Shown here in pieces: positions 9,801 through 17,318 of a DNA stretch of 64,000 nucleotides. The first letter of the stretch is position 1; each line of letters starts with the position of its first letter. The notes under the pieces are model-generated. The model made no database searches, was not told the origin of the DNA, and saw only the letters and a list, made by a program, of their open reading frames with translations. The position numbers were made by a program, and so were the translations under genes. The DNA is taken from the NCBI RefSeq assembly GCF_000829695.1, contig NZ_BBNN01000016.1:248001-312000 (forward strand), written 5' to 3'. The stretch comes from Streptomyces sp. NBRC 110035. GTDB taxonomy: Bacteria; Actinomycetota; Actinomycetes; Streptomycetales; Streptomycetaceae.

Positions 9801-9904
9801 AGCGGGCCCTCGCCGACGCGATCCTCGGCTCCGGCGAGTCCGCCCTCACGGAACTGACCGACCGCGAGCTGTCCGACCTGGTCTCCCTGCGGAGGACGTC
9901 ATGA
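6815..9904 (+). CDS. SNF2/SWI2-family DEAD-like helicase
   Basis: A 1029-residue ATP-dependent DNA translocase. The first 480 residues are Ala/Pro-rich and resemble the SNF2-associated N-terminal region of bacterial homologues. The SNF2 ATPase begins near residue 560 with LRDYQLRGLAWLDLM, then Walker A DDMGLGKT (Lys590), the DEAQ box VVADEAQHVKN at about 675, and the C-terminal helicase half with LVFTQYV, LKAAGTGLNL and DRAYRIGQTQPVQVHRL. The exact start is unclear; ATG codons at 6815, 6821 and 6860 are candidates. The stop overlaps the SWIM-protein start, so the two are probably partners. A role in DNA repair, remodelling or defence is possible but unproven. Confidence 0.9.
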   Translation: MGMDGNGDGRAVTGRMNEATATADRYTAGTRTGVGDAAPADVAAGETSGISGIPEFSVGLAAVFLPSALPRDGRVAFYDPASGPAEAAPEATPEPAGPEPARPVVGGAGGPRSADSVPAPSAHAPGTRLTVIRPHGDGIRRRTVGALSLPLDEALPLLVRARHAPAAHPATACWGAAALHALRLTARGRLLPGLTATGHDAWRAGPLEPDDVAHLRAVAAAMPFEGHAVALPGPGPLRLPQPEALVRAFLDAVADTLPRTPAAPYASGLPFAARTAQRLPGAHDWAAEVAAGMDAGVRVSLRLDLCAYDLFDGSEEGAGGTGARGAGAAVVQVHSLADPTLVADAAALWAGTADSAFGPRARVDAALAVRRAARVWPPLDRLSVQDVPDVLPLSEDELNDLLGVAATRLAAAGVAVHWPRDLAQDLTATAVVRPAPGSATDGSGFFESEDLLRFGWQIALGGDPLTDTEMDALAEAHRPVVRLRDQWVLVDPALVRKARKRELGLLDPVDALSVALTGTAEADGETVEAVPVGALAVLRDRLTTGVRPADPPPGLDATLRDYQLRGLAWLDLMTSLGLGGCLADDMGLGKTITLIALHLKRNRAEPTLVVCPASLLGNWQREIARFAPGVPVRRFHGPDRTLDDLTGGFVLTTYGTMRSAAPTLAAQRWGMVVADEAQHVKNPHSATAKALRTIPTPARVALTGTPVENNLSELWALLDWTTPGLLGPLTSFRARHARAVEAGEDDEAVERLSRLVRPFLLRRKKSDPGIVPELPPKTETDHPVPLTREQAALYEAVVRESMLAIETAQGMGRRGLVLKLLTALKQICDHPALYLKDEPARSGHARAGGDRLAARSGKLALLDELLDTVLAEDGSALVFTQYVGMARLITAHLTERAVPVDLLHGGTPVPERERMVDRFQSGATPVLVLSLKAAGTGLNLTRAGHVVHFDRWWNPAVEEQATDRAYRIGQTQPVQVHRLITEGTIEDRIAEMLEAKRALADAILGSGESALTELTDRELSDLVSLRRTS

Positions 9905-12150
9905 CGCCCCGTCCGTCCGACGAGGCCCGGGAGGCCCTGAGGGAGGCCCGCAGGCGCGCGGACGCCGATCCGGCGCCGGACGCGGGGGAACCCGGGAATC
10001 CCGCGGGCACCCCGGGCCAACGTCCCGGTGACGTGGCCCGTGAGGCCCTCCGCAGAGCGGTACGGGCTCGCCGTGCGGCGGACGCGGGAAGCCCGGAGAC
10101 GGTGGCGGACGGAAACAGGGACGGAGACGGAGACGGGTACGGGGCCGGTGACGCGAAGGACGACCCGGGCGCGGAAGCGGAGGCAGAGACGGGACACGGG
10201 GGGCCGGTGGTGACCGGGGACGCCGCCACCGACACCGGCGCGCAAGGGGAAGGGCCCGCAGGGGAGCCGGCTGCCGTTGCCCTGCCGTCCGTTGCCGACG
10301 GCACCCGGAGCCGTCCGGACGGTCTGGACCATCCGGCGCCGCGGTCCGCCCGGCGCCCCGCCGACATCGCGCGGGAGGCACTGCGTTCGGCCCGTCAGGA
10401 AGCACTGCGCGCGCGAACGGAGACCGACGACCGGACTTCCGGCGACCGTGCGACCGGCGACCGGTCCTCTGGCGACCGGACTTCCGGCGGCAGGTTCTCC
10501 AACGAGCGGGTCTCCGACGACCGTGCGACCGACGACCGGGGGAGCGACGGGCGAGCGACCGTCACCGGCCCCCACACCGGCCGAGCTCCGTCGGGCACCG
10601 CTCCCCGTGTTCCGCGCGTCCCCCGTACCACCCGGGGCGACCGCGCCGCCGGTGTCCGGACGGCCGGGACGCCGGCCGAGGAGGTGGGAGTACCCGCGGT
10701 ACGGAACCTGCTCACCGACGTCGTCCCCCCGCTCCCGCCCCCGCCCCCCGACGCGGCCGAGCCGCCCCCGGAACCCGACGGCCGGCCTCACAGGCCGCCG
10801 ACCGCCCACGAACCCCCGGCGCCCCCGGCGCCCCCGGTACACCCGTCTCCCCATCCGTCCCCCGCCACCCCCCGAACGCCCCGCTCCATGGCCGCCCCCA
10901 CCCGGGACGGCGAGTTGCGCCGCACCTTCCCCGCGTTCCCGTCCCGCACCCCGGACGGCACGGGGTTCGCCGACACCTGGTGGGGTGACGCATGGGTCAC
11001 GGCGCTGGAGGAGGGCGCGCTCGATGCCGCGCGGCTGGTCCGTGGACGCCGGTACGCCGAGCGGGGGCGCGTCGACGCCGTCACCGTCACCCCCGGTCTC
11101 GTCCTCGCGTACGTCCAGGGAAGCCGTCCCCGCCCGTACCGCGTGCAGGTACGGCTGCGCACCTTCGAGGATGCCGAATGGGAGCGGTTCCTGGAGGCGG
11201 CCGCCGACCGGCCCGGCCACATCGCGGCCCTGCTGGACAAGGAGATGCCCCAGTCCCTCGCCGACTGCGGGGTCCCGCTGCTGCCCCGCCCCGGTGACCT
11301 CGACCCGCGGTGCAGCTGCCCCGATTCCGGCCACCCCTGCAAGCACGCCGCGGCCCTCTGCTACCAGACCGCCCGGCTGCTCGACGCCGACCCGTTCGTG
11401 CTGCTCCTGCTGCGCGGCCGGGGCGAGCGCGACGTGATCGACAACCTGTCCCGGCTCAGCGCCGCCCGCACGGCCCGCGCCACCCGGGACAGGGAGCCGG
11501 AACCCCTCCCCGGGGTGCGGGCACGTGAGGCCATCGCCCCGCGCGCCCTCCCGCCCCTTCCGGCACCGCTGTCACCACCCCCGCACCCGGAGCAGCCGCC
11601 CGTCTACCCGGCGGCCCCGGGCGGCCCGGACCCGTTCGCGCTCGACCAGCTCGCCACCGACGCCGCAGCCCGCGCCCACGCCCTGCTCACCACCGGCCGC
11701 GACCCCGTCGGCCGGCTCACACTGTGGCAGGACGCCGTGCGGCTCGCCGCCGCCCGCCCCGGCTCCGGACTCACCGCCGCCACCCGCGGGCTGTACTCCT
11801 CCCTCGCCCGCGCGGTCGGGCGCACCCCGGCCGAGCTGGCCCGCGCGGTCGCCGCCTGGCGCCAGGGAGGCCCGGCCGGGCTCGAGGTCCTGGAGGATCC
11901 CTGGGACCCGCCGGCCGGCCGCTTCGACCGCGCCCGCCCCCTCCTCCTCGCCGCCGACCTGCCCGCCTTCCGCCCCTGGCACAACCACCTCACCCACCCC
12001 CGGGGACACCTCCAGCTCCGCCTCGGCCGCGACCACCTCTGGTACGCGTACGAGTCCGAGCCCGGCCACGACGACTGGTGGCCCCGGGGCACCCCCGACC
12101 CGGACCCGGTGGGCGCCCTCACCGGCCTGGACGCCCCGGGCACCCGCTGA
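9901..12150 (+). CDS. SWIM zinc-finger protein with low-complexity N-terminus
   Basis: A 749-residue protein whose ATG overlaps the helicase stop (ATGA). The SWIM motif is clear: C471-x-C473, then C480-x-H482 (CSCPDSGHPCKH), a zinc site usually involved in DNA or protein contacts. The N-terminal 310 residues are low complexity. They contain three imperfect copies of an AREALR helix (SDEAREALREARRRA, PGDVAREALRRAVRARRA, PADIAREALRSARQEALRA) and a run of about ten four-residue units of the type SGDR/TGDR/SNER/SDDR at about 179-220. Pairing with an SNF2 helicase is known in actinobacteria, but its biochemical role is not established. Confidence 0.88.
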   Translation: MTPRPSDEAREALREARRRADADPAPDAGEPGNPAGTPGQRPGDVAREALRRAVRARRAADAGSPETVADGNRDGDGDGYGAGDAKDDPGAEAEAETGHGGPVVTGDAATDTGAQGEGPAGEPAAVALPSVADGTRSRPDGLDHPAPRSARRPADIAREALRSARQEALRARTETDDRTSGDRATGDRSSGDRTSGGRFSNERVSDDRATDDRGSDGRATVTGPHTGRAPSGTAPRVPRVPRTTRGDRAAGVRTAGTPAEEVGVPAVRNLLTDVVPPLPPPPPDAAEPPPEPDGRPHRPPTAHEPPAPPAPPVHPSPHPSPATPRTPRSMAAPTRDGELRRTFPAFPSRTPDGTGFADTWWGDAWVTALEEGALDAARLVRGRRYAERGRVDAVTVTPGLVLAYVQGSRPRPYRVQVRLRTFEDAEWERFLEAAADRPGHIAALLDKEMPQSLADCGVPLLPRPGDLDPRCSCPDSGHPCKHAAALCYQTARLLDADPFVLLLLRGRGERDVIDNLSRLSAARTARATRDREPEPLPGVRAREAIAPRALPPLPAPLSPPPHPEQPPVYPAAPGGPDPFALDQLATDAAARAHALLTTGRDPVGRLTLWQDAVRLAAARPGSGLTAATRGLYSSLARAVGRTPAELARAVAAWRQGGPAGLEVLEDPWDPPAGRFDRARPLLLAADLPAFRPWHNHLTHPRGHLQLRLGRDHLWYAYESEPGHDDWWPRGTPDPDPVGALTGLDAPGTR

Positions 12151-12501
12151 TGCGAGGTGCCGGGGCGGTTCCCGGCCGGCGGCCGCCGGGCGCGCCCGCC
12201 CCGGCACAGCGGAGCGAGGGCGCCCACGCCGACCACCACCGGTCGTCACCGTGGGCCACCGGTTGTCACCCGAACGGTACGCGCCAATGCTCCCGGGCGC
12301 GGCAGTGCCGACGCCGCGTCCCGTCCGTCGTCCCGGCCGCTCCGTCGGGACCGCCCGTGGGGTGCGGCGATGCCGCCGACCGCCCGGCGTCACGAAGCGC
12401 GCACAACTCCTTCACGGCAGGTGCACTTTCGGTCGACGGGCGGGCGCAAGGCCGTTCGTGGGGGAGACGGTCGCCGGGGTGCGTGCCTAGCCTCCCGGCC
12501 C
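12151..12501. other. Intergenic region with a short direct repeat
   Basis: The region of 351 bp holds no convincing gene. Two near-identical 15-mers, CCACCGGTCGTCACC at 12236-12250 and CCACCGGTTGTCACC at 12256-12270, are spaced exactly 20 bp apart. This could be a binding site for a regulator contacting one face of DNA. No matching copy was noticed elsewhere in the window. Confidence 0.35.
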
Positions 12502-13026
12502 ATGAGATCACCACTGAGACGCCTCGGACCCGCCGCCGTCCTCGCCTTCGTCCTCGCCCTGTTCGGTATGGCCCCCCAGGCCGCCGCGGCCGAACCCGGC
12601 CCCGCCGAGCTGACGTTCACCACCGACACCGCCACCACCACGCCCGGCGGCACGGTCCAGCTGTCGATGACCCTCACCAACAACAGGACGTACGACATCT
12701 GGTTCGTGTACCAGACGATCGACCCCACGTGGCTCACCACCCAGCGCCCCGACCTGAAGTACAGCTTCACCGGGTGCGCCCTGGCCACCGCGGCCGGCAG
12801 CACCCCCTGCGCGGGGACCGGGCCCGCCGATCTCGGCGCCAACTACGGCACCACCGTCCCGCCCGGGCAGAGCCGGACCGTCACGCTGACCCTGCAGGTC
12901 GCGCCCGACTCCGGCTGCAACGGCGACATCGGCTTCTACTCGTACTACTACGCCGAGTTCAGCGACACCCAGAACGCCGGCGGCGGCCCGGTGTACACGC
13001 CCGAGACGCGGGTGCTCTGCGCCTGA
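12502..13026 (+). CDS. Small secreted protein, unknown
   Basis: A 174-residue exported protein. A Sec signal peptide spans residues 1-32 (MRSPLRRLGPAAVLAFVLALFG, cleavage after AAAA). The mature part looks like an immunoglobulin-like or DUF11-like beta-sandwich (TTTPGGTVQLSMTLTNNRTY) and has four cysteines (GCALAT, TPCAG, SGCNG, VLCA) that could form two disulfides. It stands alone, followed by a strong terminator. Function unknown. Confidence 0.8.
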   Translation: MRSPLRRLGPAAVLAFVLALFGMAPQAAAAEPGPAELTFTTDTATTTPGGTVQLSMTLTNNRTYDIWFVYQTIDPTWLTTQRPDLKYSFTGCALATAAGSTPCAGTGPADLGANYGTTVPPGQSRTVTLTLQVAPDSGCNGDIGFYSYYYAEFSDTQNAGGGPVYTPETRVLCA

Positions 13027-13136
13027 CGGGCTCCGCGGACCTGCCAGGTCCCCGACGGTCCGGCCGGTCCCCGGCGTCATTGACCGAATCCGGTCCGGCG
13101 CCGCACCGGCCGAGAGGTCCGGAGCTCCGGCAGTGC

Positions 13137-13165
13137 CACCGGCGGGCCGCTGCGGCCCGCCGGTG
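13137..13165 (+). terminator. Strong intrinsic terminator
   Basis: CACCGGCGGGCCGC and GCGGCCCGCCGGTG form a perfect 14-bp stem separated by one T, so the real loop must open a few pairs. It lies 110 bp past the small secreted-protein gene and is followed by CTTCGTTCGCTCTTTG. It insulates the exopolysaccharide locus from upstream transcription. The 287 bp from here to the next gene show nothing else that I recognise. Confidence 0.65.
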
Positions 13166-13452
13166 CTTCGTTCGCTCTTTGACCTGCTCAGGTGTTCCAC
13201 GCGCCCGCTGCGGCCTCCCGCGTGCCGGGGTGCCGCACCCGTCGCTTCGGACCGCGGGTGCCCTGATGGTCACCCGCGCTTTTCCGTCAGGTTTCACGAC
13301 CGGCCCACAAGAACCACACAAAGGCATCACCATGTGACAGGACGGATGCGTCGACGACTGGCCTCTGAGGGGGATGCCGGCGTCACGCAAGGGGGTGCGT
13401 CGGCTCCGGCGGAGCGGTGTCCACCCCTGCCCGTGGGAGGGGACTGCACCGC

Positions 13453-15603
13453 ATGAAGCGGATCACACGCACCGCCGTGCTCACGGTGGGCGCACTCATC
13501 GCTGCCCTCGGCGTGCCGAGCGCGACCGCACACGCCGCCGACGACTTACCCCGCGTCGACCTGCGCGTCCTGGTCGTCAGCGACGGAGGTCCGGCCGTGG
13601 ACGCGATCGCGGCCGAACTGGAGACCGCCGGCACGCCGTACACCGAAGTGGACCTCACCCGGTCCGACCGCCCCGCCATCGACGCGGGCTTCCTCGCCGA
13701 CACCGTGGACGGGCGACCACGCGCCAAGTACCAGGCGGTGGTCCTGCCCGACGACAACCCGTTCCCCGCGAACTCGCCCGAAATGGCGGCACTCGCCGAC
13801 TACGAGCGGACCTACGACATCCCGCAGGTCGACGCCTACACCTACGCGCGTCCGGAGACGGGCCTGGAGTACCCGCTCGACGGCGGCTACGCCGGCAGCA
13901 TCGACGGGGTGCGGGCCGAGGTGACCGCCGCGGGCCGGGCGGGCCCCTTCGGCTACCTGGACGGCCAGGTCCCCTTCGAGGACAACTCGCCCACTGTGGG
14001 CGAGAGCTACGCCTATCTGTCGACACCCGTGGCCGGCGCGGACTTCACCCCGTACGTCGAGGCCGCGATCCCGGGCCGGGCCGAGCGGGGCTCGCTGGTG
14101 GGGGAGTACCGGCACGACGGGCGGCGGCAACTCGTCGTCACCTTCGTCTACAACCAGTACCAGCAGCAGTTCAGACTCCTGGCCCGCGGCATCGTGGACT
14201 GGATGACCGGCGGCGTGCACCTGGGCGCCTCCAGGAACTACTTCGCCGTGCACGTCGACGACGTCCTCGCCGCCGACGACCGCTGGGACACGGAGCTGAA
14301 CTGCACCCCCGGCGACGTCGACTGCCCCGAGGGCGAAGGCACCCCCGACCCGATCCGCATGCTCCCCGCCGACGTGGACCACGCCACCTCCTGGCAGAGC
14401 GGGCAGGACTTCACCCTCGACTTCGCCTACAACGCCGCCGGCAGCGTCGATCACCGCGAGGACAACGGCGGAGCCGACGCGCTGGCGGACAGGCTGATCG
14501 CCGAGCGCGACCGGTTCCGCTGGATCAACCACACCTACACGCACGCCTTCCTCGGCTGCGAGCAGGACACCACGGTGGTTCCCTGGCGGTGCGCCACCAA
14601 CGCCGACGGCAGCACCAGGTGGGTCGAACGCGACACCATCTCCGACGAGATCGCCACCAACCGCGTCTGGGGACAGACCGCCGGACTCCCCCTGCACGAC
14701 GACGAGCTGGTGACCGGCGAGCACTCCGGACTCAAGGTGCTGCCGCAGCAGCCCGACGACAACCCGAACCTCGCCCCCGCCCTCGCCGACAACGACATCG
14801 CCTGGCTCGCCTCGGACAACTCCCGTGACCCCGCGCAGCGTCGGGTCGGCCCGGCCACGACCGTGTCCCGTTACCCGATGAACGTCTTCTACAACGCCGG
14901 GCGGGCCGCCGAGCAGGTCGACGAGTACAACTGGATCTACACCAGCCGCGCCCAGGGCGGAAGCGGCATCTGCGAGGACAACCCGGCCACCACGACGTGC
15001 CTGCCGGCTCCGCTGGACACCGCGACGGGATACACCGACCACATCGTCCCCCTGGAGACCCGGATCGCGCTCGGCCACGTCCTCGCCAACGATCCCAAGC
15101 CGCACTTCATCCACCAGTCCAACCTGGCCGAGGACCGCATCGCCTACCCGGTCCTGGACGGCGTACTCGACGGTTACGACGCCCTGTTCGCCGACAACAC
15201 CCCCGTGGTGAACCTGCGGATGAAGGACATCGGCGTCGAACTCCAGCGCCGCGCCGCCTGGGCCGACGCCCTGCGGGACGGCCAGGTCACCGCCCACCGC
15301 ACCGGCGGCACGGTGACCGTCGAGGCACCGGACGGCACGGCCGCCACCGTCACCCTGCCCACCGGAACCACCCTCGCGGGCGATACGTTCGGCGAAGGCT
15401 ACGCGGGCCGGGTGTCCGGCTGGACGCAGACGGCGGGCCAGAGCGCCCTCTCCTTCACCCTGCCGGCGTCCGCCACGGACGGTGCCGCCACCGACGGCAA
15501 CGGGCCGGCCCCGGACGCGAAGGCCCCGGCCGCCGAGCCGGCCCCGGAGACCCGGATCCCCGCCGGCGTGCGGGACCACGTCCCGTACACCCCGCGGAGC
15601 TGA
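13453..15603 (+). CDS. Secreted Agd3/PelA-like polysaccharide deacetylase (CE18-type)
   Basis: A 716-residue exported protein starting at the ATG at 13453, 10 nt after a GGGAGGGG ribosome binding site. The signal peptide is residues 1-29 (cleavage after AHA). Residues about 36-150 look like a flavodoxin or glutamine-amidotransferase-like fold (RVLVVSDGG). The deacetylase-like core carries the metal motif H267-V-D269-D270 and a His pair H360-x3-H364 (INHTYTH), the Asp/His/His set of carbohydrate esterases. A beta-rich C-terminus follows. The neighbours point to partial deacetylation of a GalNAc-containing polymer, as for fungal Agd3 and bacterial PelA. Codon 32 is TTA (13546-13548), suggesting bldA-dependent translation. 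The family assignment is from motifs only. Confidence 0.72.
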   Translation: MKRITRTAVLTVGALIAALGVPSATAHAADDLPRVDLRVLVVSDGGPAVDAIAAELETAGTPYTEVDLTRSDRPAIDAGFLADTVDGRPRAKYQAVVLPDDNPFPANSPEMAALADYERTYDIPQVDAYTYARPETGLEYPLDGGYAGSIDGVRAEVTAAGRAGPFGYLDGQVPFEDNSPTVGESYAYLSTPVAGADFTPYVEAAIPGRAERGSLVGEYRHDGRRQLVVTFVYNQYQQQFRLLARGIVDWMTGGVHLGASRNYFAVHVDDVLAADDRWDTELNCTPGDVDCPEGEGTPDPIRMLPADVDHATSWQSGQDFTLDFAYNAAGSVDHREDNGGADALADRLIAERDRFRWINHTYTHAFLGCEQDTTVVPWRCATNADGSTRWVERDTISDEIATNRVWGQTAGLPLHDDELVTGEHSGLKVLPQQPDDNPNLAPALADNDIAWLASDNSRDPAQRRVGPATTVSRYPMNVFYNAGRAAEQVDEYNWIYTSRAQGGSGICEDNPATTTCLPAPLDTATGYTDHIVPLETRIALGHVLANDPKPHFIHQSNLAEDRIAYPVLDGVLDGYDALFADNTPVVNLRMKDIGVELQRRAAWADALRDGQVTAHRTGGTVTVEAPDGTAATVTLPTGTTLAGDTFGEGYAGRVSGWTQTAGQSALSFTLPASATDGAATDGNGPAPDAKAPAAEPAPETRIPAGVRDHVPYTPRS
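13546..13548 (+). promoter_or_regulatory. TTA codon (possible bldA control)
   Basis: An in-frame TTA leucine codon lies immediately after the signal peptide of the deacetylase-like gene. In Streptomyces TTA is rare and is decoded only by the bldA tRNA, which is abundant late in development. A second TTA occurs in the same locus at 17441-17443. Confidence 0.7.
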
Positions 15604-15722
15604 ACGGCGCACCGAACGACCCGAGGTACCGGACCCGGTCACCGACGCGTGACCGGGTGCCGGGACCCGGCCCTGCACGCCCCTCCCCGCACCCCACCCC
15701 GCACCCGGCCGGGAGCCCACCG

Positions 15723-17318
15723 ATGTACGTTCACCACGGCGCGCGCCGCCCCCGCGCGACGCGCGTCACCCTGCTCACCGAAGGCACCTATCCGCACAGT
15801 CACGGCGGTGTGAGCGTCTGGTGCGACCAACTCGTCCGCGGCATGCCCGACATCGACTTCGACGTCCTCGCCGTCACCGGCACCGGCCGTGAACCCGTCG
15901 TGTGGGACCTGCCCGCGCACGTCTCGAACGTCCTGACCGTCCCGATGTGGGGGACCCCGCCCGGGGGCCGCCCGCCCGGGCGGCGTCCGCGCGAAGTCCT
16001 GGCCGGTGCCTACGAGCAGTTCCTGACGGCACTGCTCGACCCGTGCGCGGAGAGAGGGTTCGCCCCGGCCCTGCACACCATGGCGCGGGCCGCCGCCGAC
16101 GGAACACTCGGCCCGTTCCTGCGCGGCGACCGGGCGATCGCCGTACTGACCGCCGTGTGGAACCGCCGGGGCCTGGTGGTCCGTGAGGCCCGCCCCACCC
16201 TGCACGACGCGGTCACCGCCACCGGACTGCTCGAGCACGCCCTGCGCCCGCTGGCCGCGCCGCTGCCCGAGGACGGGGTCGCCCACGCGGTCAGCGGGGG
16301 TGTCGCCGTCCTGCCCGGACTGGCCGCCCTGGAGCAGCACGGTGTCCCCCTGCTCCTCACCGAGCACGGCGTCTACCTCCGCGAGCGCTACCTCGGCTAC
16401 CGCACCGGCCCCTACCGCTGGCCGGTCAAGGCGCTCGTCCTGGGCTTCTTCCGGCTGCTGGCCGAGGAGAGCTACCGCAGGGCCGCCCTGATCACGCCGG
16501 GCAACCGCTACAACCGGCTGTGGGAGGAGGAGGGCGGGGCCGACCCGGCGTCGATCCGCACGGTCTACAACGGGGTGGACCCGGAAGCCTTCCCGCCGGC
16601 CGGACCCGAACCGGACACGCCGACGCTCAGCTGGGCCGGCCGCGTCGACCCGATCAAGGATCTGGAGACCCTCATCCGGGCCACCGCCCTGGTCAGGGCG
16701 GAACGCCCCGACGCCCGGCTGCGGCTGTTCGGCGGGACTCCCCGGGGCGGGGAGGCCTACCGGGAACGGTGCGAGGCCCTCGCCGCCGAACTCGGTCACG
16801 GCGACGCCGTCACCTTCGAGGGCCGCGTCGACGACATCAAGGACGCGTACGCCGCCGGCAACGTCGTGATGCTCTCCAGCATCAGCGAGGGCTTCCCCTT
16901 CACGCTGATCGAGGCCATGTCCTGCGGGCGGGCGACCGTGTCCACCGATGTCGGCGGAGTCCGCGAGGCCGTGGGGGACACGGGTCTCGTCGTACCGCCC
17001 CGGGACCCCGCAGCGATGGCCGCCGCCGCGCTGGAGCTGCTCGGCGATCCCGCGCGGCGCGCGGCCATGGGGGAGGCGGCCCGGCTCCGGGTGATCGAAC
17101 AGTTCACCCTGCGCCGGACCGTCGACACCTTCCGCGCCATCTACCTGGAGCTGTCCGGCACCCGGCGGCAGCCGGCCGAGGCGGGAACACGGGACGGCGC
17201 GCAGACACGGGACGGCACGGGGACGTACGCACAGCGGCCGGCCGGCCCTGCCGCACCGCCCCCGGACGCGCGCACACAGGTCCCCTCACCCATGGCGACA
17301 AGGAGCGTGGCCGTATGA
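15723..17318 (+). CDS. PelF-like GT4 glycosyltransferase
   Basis: A 531-residue cytoplasmic glycosyltransferase of GT4 type. The N-terminus RVTLLTEGTYPHSHGGVSVWCDQLVRGMP is the characteristic opening of PelF, the Pel polymerase subunit that uses UDP-GalNAc and UDP-GlcNAc. The C-terminal half has the donor-binding region WAGRVDPIKDLETLIRA and the EX7E motif at E389 and E397 (SEGFPFTLIEAMSCG). Residues 490-531 are low-complexity. It overlaps the membrane-protein gene by four bases (ATGA), so polymer synthesis and transport are probably coupled. It likely polymerises a galactosamine-rich chain; the product is inferred. Confidence 0.85.
   Translation: MYVHHGARRPRATRVTLLTEGTYPHSHGGVSVWCDQLVRGMPDIDFDVLAVTGTGREPVVWDLPAHVSNVLTVPMWGTPPGGRPPGRRPREVLAGAYEQFLTALLDPCAERGFAPALHTMARAAADGTLGPFLRGDRAIAVLTAVWNRRGLVVREARPTLHDAVTATGLLEHALRPLAAPLPEDGVAHAVSGGVAVLPGLAALEQHGVPLLLTEHGVYLRERYLGYRTGPYRWPVKALVLGFFRLLAEESYRRAALITPGNRYNRLWEEEGGADPASIRTVYNGVDPEAFPPAGPEPDTPTLSWAGRVDPIKDLETLIRATALVRAERPDARLRLFGGTPRGGEAYRERCEALAAELGHGDAVTFEGRVDDIKDAYAAGNVVMLSSISEGFPFTLIEAMSCGRATVSTDVGGVREAVGDTGLVVPPRDPAAMAAAALELLGDPARRAAMGEAARLRVIEQFTLRRTVDTFRAIYLELSGTRRQPAEAGTRDGAQTRDGTGTYAQRPAGPAAPPPDARTQVPSPMATRSVAV

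Noticed and set aside
10440..10570. Repeated GCGACC-rich DNA as a regulatory array
   Set aside because: It lies inside the SWIM-protein gene and keeps the reading frame, so it is coding repeat and not operators.
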